Positions 38,629 through 48,743 of a stretch of 64,000 nt of DNA are shown piece after piece; within the stretch, counting starts at the first letter, position 1; every line of letters begins with the position of its first letter. The notes beneath the pieces are model-generated. The model had not been told where the DNA came from. It saw nothing but the letters and a program-made list of their open reading frames with translations, and did not search any database. The translations under genes were made by a program, and so were the position numbers. This DNA comes from Pseudomonadota bacterium (lineage in GTDB: Bacteria; Pseudomonadota; Gammaproteobacteria; Burkholderiales; Burkholderiaceae_F). Location of the stretch: NCBI GenBank assembly GCA_021842465.1, contig JAKBZN010000003.1:45792-109791 (forward strand), given 5' to 3'.

Positions 38629-39942
38629 CTATGCCTCGGCCATCCTCGTTGCGGGGGGATTGCGCTCGGCGGCGCGCTCGTGGAAATAGCGGACCTGGTT
38701 GCGGCCGGCCCGCTTCGCCGCATACATCGCAGCATCCGCCCGCGCCAGCAGCAGCTCGGGCTCGGCGCCGTCCTCGGGGCACAACGCGACGCCGATGCTC
38801 GCCGAAACCGCCGCGAACTGGTCGGCGGTGACGGCGACGGGCTCGCGCACGAACTCGAGGACGCGATCCAGGATGGCCCGGCATTCCTCGCGGCTGTGCA
38901 ACTGGGACAGGACGAGCACGAACTCGTCGCCCCCCAGCCGCGCCACCGTGTCGTTGCCGCGCAGGCAGGCCTGCATCCGCACCGCGACCGCCTGGAGCAG
39001 CCGGTCACCGGCGTCATGCCCGAAGCGGTCGTTGATCTCCTTGAAGCCATCGAGATCGATGAAGCACACCGCCAGTTCCCGATGCGTGCGCTCGGAGAGC
39101 GGAAGCGCCTGATGGATCCGATCGAGCAGCAGCGTGCGATTCGGCAGCCCGGTCAGCCCGTCGCGGAACGCCATGCTCTCGACCTGTTCCTGGTAGCGCT
39201 TGAGTTCGGTGATGTCGAGCAGCAGCCACATCGATTCGTCGCGCTCGGCGGAGAGCATCGCACCACTCATGTCGACCCAGATCGCCTGCCCGTCCTTGCG
39301 CACCAGGCGGATCTGCGTGCGATAGGTGCCGCCATCCCGGAGGCTCGGGTATGCGTCCTCGCCGAAGCGGCGGTAGGACTCCTCGTCCGGGTACAGGGTC
39401 CGCATGTCCTCGCCGAGCGGATCGTCCGGGCCGTACCCGAACATGCGCTCCAGGGCCCGGTTTCGCCAGATCGCCCTGGGGCCTTGCAGCTTGAGGATGC
39501 CGACGAGTTCGTTGTCGAGCATCATGTCCTGCTCTCGGTTGAGACCGGCCAGGCGCGTGGCCATCCGGCCGCGGTCCATCAGCCAGCCAATCAGGATGGT
39601 GATCACGGCGTAGCCGGCGATGGAAATCTCCGGCATCCAGCGCTGCATCCAGGCCCATTGCGCCGGAGCGCCGAGGTACTCGACGGTTCCGGCGCTCAGG
39701 GCGACGACCAGAACCCCGGGCGCGAAGCCGCAAAGATAGAAGGCGAGCAAGGCTGCAGCATAGAAGGGCGCGAAGGGAAAGCGCGGCTCGATCGACAGCA
39801 GCGAGACCCGCAACAGCAGTGCCAGCAGATAGATGGCGATGCCCAGGGAAAACCGGGCAATCGCGGAGCGATTGCCGAAAAGAGGGGTGCTGGCGAACTT
39901 CAAAGGCATTCCTGCATGAATTGCCTCGATTCTGCCATTCAT
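38629..39942 (-). CDS. Membrane PAS-GGDEF diguanylate cyclase
   Basis: Synthesises cyclic di-GMP from two GTP; 437 residues. N-terminal membrane region with four helices resembling a DUF4118/KdpD-type sensor (FSLGIAIYLLALLLRVSLL, FYAAALLAFYLCGF, GVLVVALSAGTVEYL, ISIAGYAVITILIGWLM). PAS domain about 150-262 (RNRALERMFGYGP, ending in LLLDITELKRYQ). GGDEF domain about 265-425 with an intact LGGDEF active site and an RxxD inhibitory site (RGND) exactly five residues before it, so product inhibition is expected. The ATG at 39942 gives the longest form; 39909 is an alternative. Lies alone on the minus strand. Confidence 0.9.
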   Translation of the reverse strand: MNGRIEAIHAGMPLKFASTPLFGNRSAIARFSLGIAIYLLALLLRVSLLSIEPRFPFAPFYAAALLAFYLCGFAPGVLVVALSAGTVEYLGAPAQWAWMQRWMPEISIAGYAVITILIGWLMDRGRMATRLAGLNREQDMMLDNELVGILKLQGPRAIWRNRALERMFGYGPDDPLGEDMRTLYPDEESYRRFGEDAYPSLRDGGTYRTQIRLVRKDGQAIWVDMSGAMLSAERDESMWLLLDITELKRYQEQVESMAFRDGLTGLPNRTLLLDRIHQALPLSERTHRELAVCFIDLDGFKEINDRFGHDAGDRLLQAVAVRMQACLRGNDTVARLGGDEFVLVLSQLHSREECRAILDRVLEFVREPVAVTADQFAAVSASIGVALCPEDGAEPELLLARADAAMYAAKRAGRNQVRYFHERAAERNPPATRMAEA

Positions 39943-40050
39943 TGGGGGCCGCGGCAGGGATTTGGGGGGGTGGTTGCGTTGGCGGGTTGGGTGTCGAGAT
40001 TTTGTCGAGGACGTAGGGAGGGTGATGCGGGGATTGGGGTGCTGCGAATC

Positions 40051-40088
40051 CCCTCACCCCCGCCCTCTCCCGCTTGCGGGAGAGGGGG
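40051..40088 (+). repeat. REP-like GC palindrome, copy 7
   Basis: CCCTCACCCCCGC tail plus CCTCTCCCGC-TT-GCGGGAGAGG stem, in the 218-bp gap between the aldo/keto reductase stop and the diguanylate cyclase start. A degenerate copy (GTCCTCTCGCGCTTGGGGGA) follows around 40109. Confidence 0.85.
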
Positions 40089-40160
40089 TAGGTGGTTGCT
40101 GAGCCGCGGTCCTCTCGCGCTTGGGGGAGAGGCGGTGGGCCGGGCCGTTGCGGGGGGCGG

Positions 40161-42256
<2,096 letters not shown>

Positions 42257-42638
42257 GGGGGCATCCTTTCTGTTCTTGCCATGGACGGTCGCGGCGCCGA
42301 CACGGCGGCGAACCGCCCGCAACGGTTTCCGGGGCCGCGGATTCCGGATCGGAAAAGTATAACGGACCGCTCATTCCACTACGGAATCCCAACCGCGACG
42401 CCGGCGGGTGCAGCGGCGCCGGGGAGCGCACCACCCGTACGGAAATGCCGGATGCATTCCTGGCAGAAACCCGCGCCGCGCGCACACTCCGCAGGAACCG
42501 GCCTTCGCAAATCCGGGGCAAGATTCCCCGAAATCCCAGCCTCGATGCGGAGATCCGCTGCTTACAATCGCACGCGAAGCGCCGTGATTCCGCTCGGGGT
42601 CCCGGAATCCGCGGCGCCCCACCTCCATGGAGAATTCG
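42257..42638. other. 382-bp divergent intergenic region
   Basis: Between the Old Yellow Enzyme gene (minus) and the large c-di-GMP gene (plus). It contains a -10-like TATACT toward the reductase (42356-42361), a palindrome next to it, and a -10-like TACAAT toward the c-di-GMP gene (42563-42568) without a good -35. No coding region is supported. Confidence 0.5.
42373..42387. promoter_or_regulatory. Palindrome ATTCC-N5-GGAAT, possible operator of the reductase operon
   Basis: Perfect 5-bp arms around ACTAC. It lies 11 bases upstream of the -10-like TATACT on the minus strand, i.e. over the expected -35 position. Position fits a repressor or activator site; the protein is unknown and no regulator gene is adjacent. 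Confidence 0.35.
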
Positions 42639-45600
42639 ATGAGCCTGCTGATCGGCGTACTCGGCGCCGCCGCAGCGTTCCTGGCATACCTGCTGGCCCT
42701 GGTGCGCAAACAGAACCGCGCCCTGCTCCGCAGCGCAAGCCTGCTTGCCCGGACCGGCGAACTGCAGGCCTTCCTGGCACAGATCAACCAGGCCGCATCC
42801 CAGCTCGACGACGAGGACGCCTACCTGCGCACTGTGTGCGCGCTTGCCACCGACCAAGGAAAACTCGCGCTGGCGCTGATCGGCCGGCCCGACGGCGACG
42901 GGCGGCTGGACGTCCTGGCGAGTGCCGGCGCGACGGCATACCTCGAGGGGCTGACGATCTCGGTGCGGCCGGAGGTGCCGGAAGGACGAGGGCCGGCGGG
43001 CTGCGCGTGGCGCGAAAACCGCGCGGTCTTCAATACGGATTATTCGACTGCCATCCTTGCCCCGTGGCGCGAGCGCGCCGAGCGCCTCGGCCTCCAGGCG
43101 ACGGCCGTGCTGCCGGTCCGGCGCGGCGGCGTGCCCTGGGCCTTGCTGATTTTCTACCGCGGCGACGACGTGGTCTTCGACCCGCCGATGCAACGGCTCC
43201 TGCTGCAACTCGCCGACGACGTCGGCCGCGGGCTCGACCATATCGCGCGCAGCAAGCGCCTGCGGCTGCTCGACCGCGCGGTGGCGGCGCTTTCGGAAGG
43301 GCTGACCATCGCCGATGCCCGGCGCGACCTGATTTTCGTCAACCGCGCGTTCGCCGAAATCTCGGGCTACCCCGCCGAGGAGGCCGTCGGCCGCAACTGC
43401 AACTTCCTGCAGGGACCGCAGAGCGACCCTGCCACCGTCGCACGGATCCGCGCGGCGCTGCACGGCGGCGAGAGCTTCGACGGCGTCATCGTCAACGTGC
43501 GCCGCGACGGCTCGACGTTCTGGAACCATCTGCACGTGGATGCCGTGCACGATGCCGACGGACGCATCACCCACTACGTCGGCATCCAGCGCGACGTCAC
43601 CGAACGCGAGCTGCAGTCGCAGCGCCTGCAACGCGCGCAGGCCGTGTACCGGGCGCTCGCCGCGGCCGGCGATTCGATGTTGGTGGGTGCGACCGAAGCG
43701 GCGATGACCTCGCGCCTGTGCCAAAGCCTGACCGAGGGCACCGGATTCTCGTCGGTCTGGCTGGCCCGGCCCGATGCGCAGGCGATCTTCGAGCCGGTGG
43801 CGACCTCGCGCGAGCGTGCGGACGAACCGGCGTTTTTCGATTCCTTGCGCGTCGCCACCGACGACCCGGGATCCGCGGTCGCGCTGGCCTGGCGCGGCGA
43901 GGCCGTGGTGGTCGCCGAAATCGCGATCCCGGCCCCGGGGGCCGATGACCAAGGGTCTTCGCATGCGGCGGAGATGCTGGCCGCCCCCGTGCGCCGCGAC
44001 GGCAGGGTCTGGGGGGTCCTGGCCCTGATCGCCGAGCACCCCGGGCTGTTCGACGAGACCACGCGCAACGCCTGCGAGCGCGTCGCGGCGCTCCTGAGTC
44101 ATGGCCTCGACGAACTGGATCGCAAGTCGGCGCTGCAACGTCTCCAGGATGCCGAGAGCCGGCGCGCGCGCACCGATCCGCTCACCGGACTGCCCAACCG
44201 CCTCGCGTTCGACGAGTACCTGCCCGGCGCCCTGGCCCGGGCGGCGCGGCGGCAGACCGTGGTTGCGGTGGGCATGCTCGATCTCGACGATTTCAAGCCG
44301 GTCAACGACCGCTTCGGCCATCCGGCGGGCGACGTGCTGCTGCAACAGATCGCCCAGGCGCTCCGCGCCCGCGCGCGGCAATCCAACTTTCTCGCGCGAC
44401 TGGGCGGCGACGAGTTCGTCCTGGTGTTCGAGGATCTCGAGCCCGAACATTTCCTGCCGCAGTTGCAGATGGCGCTCGAGCGGCTGCACGCGGCGGTCGA
44501 GCAGCCGTTCGATCTCGGCGAAGGGCGGACCGCGCGGGTCGGCATGACCGTGGGCTTCGCGCTCTACCCGCAGGACGCCAACGAGCCCGACATCCTGCTG
44601 CGGATGGCCGATGCGGCGATGTACGCGAGCAAGGCCCACAAGCACGACCGGACCCACTGGTGGCGCATCGGCACCGCCGGGCCGGACGGGGAGCAGAACC
44701 GCCCGCCCGAGGCCGTGATCGACCTGTTCGGCAGCGAGTCGTCCGCCCTGCTCGAATCGCTTGACCCGTCGATCCTCGATCCGGTCGCGACGGCCTTCGC
44801 GCAGACGTTCTATGAGGGCCTGGCGCGCGAGTCGGAGCCGGCGCAGATCCTGCGCGCGCTCACCCCGGCGGAGTTCGATCGGCTCCAGCGCAGCCAGGCG
44901 GAGCACCTGCTCTTCCTGATGCGGCCCGACACGACGCGCGAAGCCATCGAACGCAACGCCCGCGCGCTCGGCGAAACCCATGCCCTGGTCGGGCTTCCCA
45001 ACGCCAGCATGGAGCAGGCCTTCGGACTCTACGAATCGCTGCTGCGCGCGCAGCTCGAAGCCGCATTCATTTCGGCGCGCGAGCGCTACCTCATCATGCG
45101 GGTGGCGACGGCGCGGCTGCGGCTCGACGTCCAGATGCAGCTCGCGGCGATCGACCGGACGGTCGAACGATATTTCTCCCTGCTCAAGGTCCCGGTGCGG
45201 CCGGGGGCGCGCTGGATCGACGTGCTCCCGCTGGCGCTGGAAGACCTGGGCGGCCTGCCGGGCATCCGCCATGCGATCGTGTTCCGGCCCGACGAACGCG
45301 GGTCGCTGCGCATCGCCGCGGGCGCGGGAGAACGCTTCGAGCGGGTCGCGGAAATCGTGCGCGACAACGACGATCTCCGGCCCAATCTCAACGCCGGGGC
45401 GGGCATGCAGCGGGGGCCGCTTGCGATGGCGTGGTTCACCCGCGAAGTGCAGGTGGTGGATGCCTACCTCCTCGACCCCCGGCTGCAGCGCTGGCACGGG
45501 GTGGCCGAGGAAATGGGCTGGCGCAGCGCCGCCACCGTTCCGATCGCCAGCGTCGAGGACACCGACAGCGTGCTCATGCTCTTCGGCACGCACCCGCACC

Positions 45601-46727
45601 AGTTTTCCTCGAGCTGGGCGAAGTCCTGGCTCGAACTGCTGCGCAACCGCCTCGACACCCTGTTCGCCGCGACCGCCCGCGGCCAGCGCCTGATCGGCCC
45701 GACGCGGGTGCGCACCCTGCGCGAGCTGCTCTATGGCGACGGCCTGAGCATGTGGGTGCAGCCGATCGTCGACCTGCAGACCGGCGCGGTGGTGCGCGTC
45801 GAAGCGCTGGCGCGCCTGCAGACCCCGGATGGCGAGGTGGTGAACCCGGATGATTTCCTGCCCGCGTTCGGCGAGCAGGAATTGCATGCGCTGTTCCGGC
45901 TGGGCCTGAACCAGGCACTCGAACACCTGCACGCCTGGCGCGAAACGGGGCTGGACCTGAGTGTCTCGGTCAACCTGCCGCCGCTCACCTTGACCCAACC
46001 GGATTGTGTGTCGTGGATCGAAGACGCCCTGCGCAAGACGCAGGTCGCGGCCTCCCACCTGACCCTGGAAATCCTCGAGAGCGCGGAACTCGATCACACG
46101 CGCAGCGGCGAAGCGATGCAGGCGATCGACGCGCTGGGCACGCATCTCGCGCTGGACGATCTCGGGTCGGGGTACGGCAGCCTGGGCCGACTGGCGGCGA
46201 TGCCGATCGACACCGTGAAGATCGACCAGGGCCTGATCCGCGAATTGCCGCGCGACCCATTGCGTACGATCCGACTGCTGTCCACCCTGGTCCGCATCGG
46301 CGACGAGTTCGCCCGCCACACCGTCGTCGAAGGCCTCGAGGACGAGGGCTTCGTCGAGGCCGCCCGCCTGCTCGGCGCGCGCCTCGGCCAAGGATATGCG
46401 CTGGCGCGGCCGATGCCGGCAAAATCCTTCCCGGCCTGGATGCAGATTCGTCCTGCAATCGGGGAGGATCCGACCCTGCATACCTGGCCCGGCGCCTTGG
46501 CGTATCACTGGGCAACAACACACGACCGTCTGCATCTGCGCCCGCCCCGCCCCTTCGAATCCTGCCCCCTGGCGGCGTTTCTGCAGCAGCAAGGACTCAA
46601 CGAACCCGAGGTCCTGCGCTGGCACGAACAGATCCACCGCAGCACGCCGGGCTTGGCGCGCGATGCGGCAGCGCGGGCGCTGCTGGAGTGGTTGGTACGC
46701 CGAGTCACCCTCGCATATACCCCCTGA
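42639..46727 (+). CDS. Multi-sensor c-di-GMP enzyme: GAF-LOV-GAF-GGDEF-globin-GAF-EAL
   Basis: Predicted bifunctional diguanylate cyclase/phosphodiesterase, 1362 residues. One N-terminal membrane helix (SLLIGVLGAAAAFLAYLLAL). GAF about 45-200. PAS of LOV type about 208-330 with photoactive-cysteine motif GRNCNFLQG (Cys254), Asn residues in VNVRRDGSTFWN and Gln in GIQRDVTE; the usual Arg after Cys is Asn. Second GAF about 335-495. GGDEF 589-593 intact (ARLGGDEF), but the RxxD inhibitory site is RQSN. A globin-coupled-sensor-like domain about 690-850 has THALVGLP (His781). Third GAF about 865-1020. EAL at 1055-1057 with NLPP, LEILES, LDDLGSGYGSL, VKIDQGLI, VVEGLED and GQGYALARP, so catalytic residues appear complete. 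ATG 42639 is preferred over 42627 because GGAG lies eight bases upstream. Confidence 0.88.
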   Translation: MSLLIGVLGAAAAFLAYLLALVRKQNRALLRSASLLARTGELQAFLAQINQAASQLDDEDAYLRTVCALATDQGKLALALIGRPDGDGRLDVLASAGATAYLEGLTISVRPEVPEGRGPAGCAWRENRAVFNTDYSTAILAPWRERAERLGLQATAVLPVRRGGVPWALLIFYRGDDVVFDPPMQRLLLQLADDVGRGLDHIARSKRLRLLDRAVAALSEGLTIADARRDLIFVNRAFAEISGYPAEEAVGRNCNFLQGPQSDPATVARIRAALHGGESFDGVIVNVRRDGSTFWNHLHVDAVHDADGRITHYVGIQRDVTERELQSQRLQRAQAVYRALAAAGDSMLVGATEAAMTSRLCQSLTEGTGFSSVWLARPDAQAIFEPVATSRERADEPAFFDSLRVATDDPGSAVALAWRGEAVVVAEIAIPAPGADDQGSSHAAEMLAAPVRRDGRVWGVLALIAEHPGLFDETTRNACERVAALLSHGLDELDRKSALQRLQDAESRRARTDPLTGLPNRLAFDEYLPGALARAARRQTVVAVGMLDLDDFKPVNDRFGHPAGDVLLQQIAQALRARARQSNFLARLGGDEFVLVFEDLEPEHFLPQLQMALERLHAAVEQPFDLGEGRTARVGMTVGFALYPQDANEPDILLRMADAAMYASKAHKHDRTHWWRIGTAGPDGEQNRPPEAVIDLFGSESSALLESLDPSILDPVATAFAQTFYEGLARESEPAQILRALTPAEFDRLQRSQAEHLLFLMRPDTTREAIERNARALGETHALVGLPNASMEQAFGLYESLLRAQLEAAFISARERYLIMRVATARLRLDVQMQLAAIDRTVERYFSLLKVPVRPGARWIDVLPLALEDLGGLPGIRHAIVFRPDERGSLRIAAGAGERFERVAEIVRDNDDLRPNLNAGAGMQRGPLAMAWFTREVQVVDAYLLDPRLQRWHGVAEEMGWRSAATVPIASVEDTDSVLMLFGTHPHQFSSSWAKSWLELLRNRLDTLFAATARGQRLIGPTRVRTLRELLYGDGLSMWVQPIVDLQTGAVVRVEALARLQTPDGEVVNPDDFLPAFGEQELHALFRLGLNQALEHLHAWRETGLDLSVSVNLPPLTLTQPDCVSWIEDALRKTQVAASHLTLEILESAELDHTRSGEAMQAIDALGTHLALDDLGSGYGSLGRLAAMPIDTVKIDQGLIRELPRDPLRTIRLLSTLVRIGDEFARHTVVEGLEDEGFVEAARLLGARLGQGYALARPMPAKSFPAWMQIRPAIGEDPTLHTWPGALAYHWATTHDRLHLRPPRPFESCPLAAFLQQQGLNEPEVLRWHEQIHRSTPGLARDAAARALLEWLVRRVTLAYTP

Positions 46728-46766
46728 TCCCCCGGAGACGACTCCCCATTTGCACGGAGAACCACC

Positions 46767-47603
46767 ATGACCCGCTCCCCTGCTCCGACTTCGGCCTGCG
46801 CCGGCATCTCCATTCCGGAAGAAGCGGAGGCCGACCCGTCGCGCTGCGGCATCTGCCGCAGCGGGGAAGACTGCGACGTGCCGTTCGAATTCGCGTTCCA
46901 GCCCATCGTCGACCTGGAGTCGGGCCGGATCTACGGCCATGAAGCCCTGGTCCGCGGCCCCAACGGGGAACCGGCGCCGAGCGTGCTATCCCAGACCCAC
47001 GACGGCAACCGCTACAACTTCGACCAGTCGTGCCGGGTGAAGGCGATCAACACGGCATGTGATCTCGGACTGCGCGAACGCCAGGGCGAGCTGCTGTCGA
47101 TCAATTTCCTTCCGCGCGCCGTATATCGCCCCGAGTTGTGCATCCAGACCACCTTGCGGACGGCGCACCAGCGCAAGCTCGATGTCGGACAAATTCTCTT
47201 CGAGGTCACGGAAGGGGAACGGATCAAAGACGGGCCGTGGTTCGCCGAGATCCTGCGCGAATACCGGAAGCAAGGATTCCTGACCGCGATCGACGACTTC
47301 GGCGCGGGGTATGCGGGCTTGCGCCTGCTCGCCGATTTCCAGCCCGACGTCGTCAAGATCGACATGGACCTGGTGCGCGACGTCGATCGCAGTCCGGCGC
47401 GGCAGGCGATCGCCCGCGCGGTGATCCGCATGGCGCAGGAACTGCACATCCGCATCGTCGCCGAGGGCGTCGAGACCGCGGGCGAGCGCGATTTCTTCCT
47501 GCATGAGGGGGTCGGCTTGTTCCAGGGGTATCTGTTCTGTCGGCCGCTGTTCCGGCAGTTGACGACGTTCGCCGGGTGCACGGGGGGCGGCGGCGCGGTT
47601 TGA
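46767..47603 (+). CDS. Stand-alone EAL-domain c-di-GMP phosphodiesterase
   Basis: Predicted to hydrolyse c-di-GMP; 278 residues, cytoplasmic. EAL motif at 59-61 (HEALVRG), then SINFLP, FEVTEGE, AIDDFGAGYAGL, VKIDMDLV, VAEGVET and FQGYLFCRP, so all metal-binding and catalytic positions seem present. The N-terminus carries a compact cysteine cluster, C27-x2-C30-x5-C36 plus C11, not part of the EAL fold, which could bind metal or sense redox. GGAG ribosome-binding site eight bases before the ATG. It begins 39 bases after the LOV/globin protein, so the two are probably one operon. Confidence 0.9.
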   Translation: MTRSPAPTSACAGISIPEEAEADPSRCGICRSGEDCDVPFEFAFQPIVDLESGRIYGHEALVRGPNGEPAPSVLSQTHDGNRYNFDQSCRVKAINTACDLGLRERQGELLSINFLPRAVYRPELCIQTTLRTAHQRKLDVGQILFEVTEGERIKDGPWFAEILREYRKQGFLTAIDDFGAGYAGLRLLADFQPDVVKIDMDLVRDVDRSPARQAIARAVIRMAQELHIRIVAEGVETAGERDFFLHEGVGLFQGYLFCRPLFRQLTTFAGCTGGGGAV

Positions 47604-47630
47604 GTTCTTTTCGAGGGGCCGTGGCGCGCG

Positions 47631-47662
47631 CCCTCGCCCTCTCCCGCTTGCGGGAGAGGGGG
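47631..47662 (+). repeat. REP-like GC palindrome, copy 8, between convergent genes
   Basis: CCCTCGCCCTCTCCCGC-TT-GCGGGAGAGGG hairpin in the 87-bp gap between the convergent EAL and cbbR-like stops. Its position could let it end transcription from both sides. Confidence 0.85.
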
Positions 47663-47690
47663 AAGATCGAACCACCTGGCCCTCTTCTGC

Positions 47691-48599
47691 TTAGGGAGCG
47701 GGGGTCAGCAGTTGCACGTGGTTGCGCAGGAAATCGAGGAAGGTCGCCGCGGCCACCGACATCTGCTTGCCCTTGGGCCGCACCACGTACCAATCGCGCC
47801 GGATCGGGAACCCCTGGACGTCGAGCACCGCCAGTTCCTTGCGGCCGGCGTCGGGCTGCAGGGTGCTGAGCGACAGCAAGGCGAGTCCGAGGCCACCGGC
47901 GACGGCCTGCTTGATGGCCTCGTTGCTGCCCAGTTCCATCTTGATCCGCAGCGGCATGCCCCGTTCCGCGAACACCCGTTCCATGGTCATGCGGGTCCCG
48001 GATCCACGCTCGCGCACCAGGAAGGATTCCTGCGCCACGTCGGCGAAGGGAATCGCGGCCCGGCCGGCCATCGGATGCGCGGCCGGGGCCAAGACGACGA
48101 GCGGGTTTTCGAGGAACGGTTCGCTTTCGGTTTCCATGTCTTCGGGCGGCAGGCCCATGACGTAGAGATCGTCCTGGTTGCGAGCGAGGCGGTCGAGCAG
48201 GCGATCGCGGTTGACCACTTCGAGCGCGATGTCGATGCCGGGGTATTCGAGACAGAACGGACCCAGGATGCGCGGCATGAAGTACTTCGTGGTGGTGACG
48301 ACGGCGATCTTGAGACGGCCCTGCTTGAGCCCCTTGAAATTGGCGACGGTCTGCTCGAACCGGCCCCAGGTGTCGAGCCACTGCGCGCAGGTCGCATATA
48401 GTTCGCGCCCGGCCTCGGTGAGGAACACCTTCTTGCCGACCTGTTCGAGCAAGGGCAATCCCACCTGGTCCTGCAGCAGGCGGATCTGCTTCGACACCGT
48501 CGGTTGCGTGACCTGCATCGCTTCCGCCGCGCGGGAAAAGCTGCTGAGACGGGCAACCGCCTCGAACACCTGCAACTGACGTAGCGTGACATGCATCAT
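47691..48599 (-). CDS. cbbR: CbbR-like LysR-family regulator, divergent from dabB
   Basis: Transcription regulator, probably controlling the adjacent inorganic-carbon uptake operon; 302 residues. Winged-helix DNA-binding domain about 4-62 (TLRQLQVFEAVARLSSFSRAAEAMQVTQPTVSKQIRLL, quoted by its ends TLRQLQVF and TQPTVSKQI), then the LysR effector-binding domain (LKIAVVTTTKYFMPRIL, NDDLYVMG-like QDDLYVMGLPP, VRERGSGTR, GGLGLALLS), which resembles CbbR. Start ATG 48599 (or 48596) has GGGGGAAGAG upstream. Divergent from dabB with a perfect inverted repeat 22 bases upstream, as is usual for self-regulating LysR genes. Paralogue of the regulator next to cbbL. Confidence 0.88.
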   Translation of the reverse strand: MMHVTLRQLQVFEAVARLSSFSRAAEAMQVTQPTVSKQIRLLQDQVGLPLLEQVGKKVFLTEAGRELYATCAQWLDTWGRFEQTVANFKGLKQGRLKIAVVTTTKYFMPRILGPFCLEYPGIDIALEVVNRDRLLDRLARNQDDLYVMGLPPEDMETESEPFLENPLVVLAPAAHPMAGRAAIPFADVAQESFLVRERGSGTRMTMERVFAERGMPLRIKMELGSNEAIKQAVAGGLGLALLSLSTLQPDAGRKELAVLDVQGFPIRRDWYVVRPKGKQMSVAAATFLDFLRNHVQLLTPAP

Positions 48600-48621
48600 G
48601 GTCGGACTCTTCCCCCGCAAA

Positions 48622-48641
48622 CGATAACCTCAAGGTTATCG
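48622..48641. promoter_or_regulatory. Perfect inverted repeat, putative CbbR/LysR operator
   Basis: CGATAACCT-CA-AGGTTATCG: nine-base arms and two-base centre, containing TAA-N8-TTA as in the CbbR-type TNA-N7/8-TNA consensus. Lies in the 144-bp gap between the divergent regulator and dabB, beside an AT-rich stretch. The half-site CGATAAC also occurs in the cbbR2-cbbL gap (63703-63709). Confidence 0.65.
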
Positions 48642-48743
48642 TCTACATAATAACTATTCATTTTTATTTCTGGTCTCGCGTCCCTAGACTTTTTCGGGGG
48701 AGCCGTTCGCCCCCGGAAACGTTCGTCGCCGCAGGAGACCGCC

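Noticed and set aside
37194-39050. Minus-strand frame of 618 codons across the TauE/SafE gene and both flanks
   Set aside because: Different frame from the real permease; Arg/Pro/Ser-rich, and it runs through a true intergenic gap.
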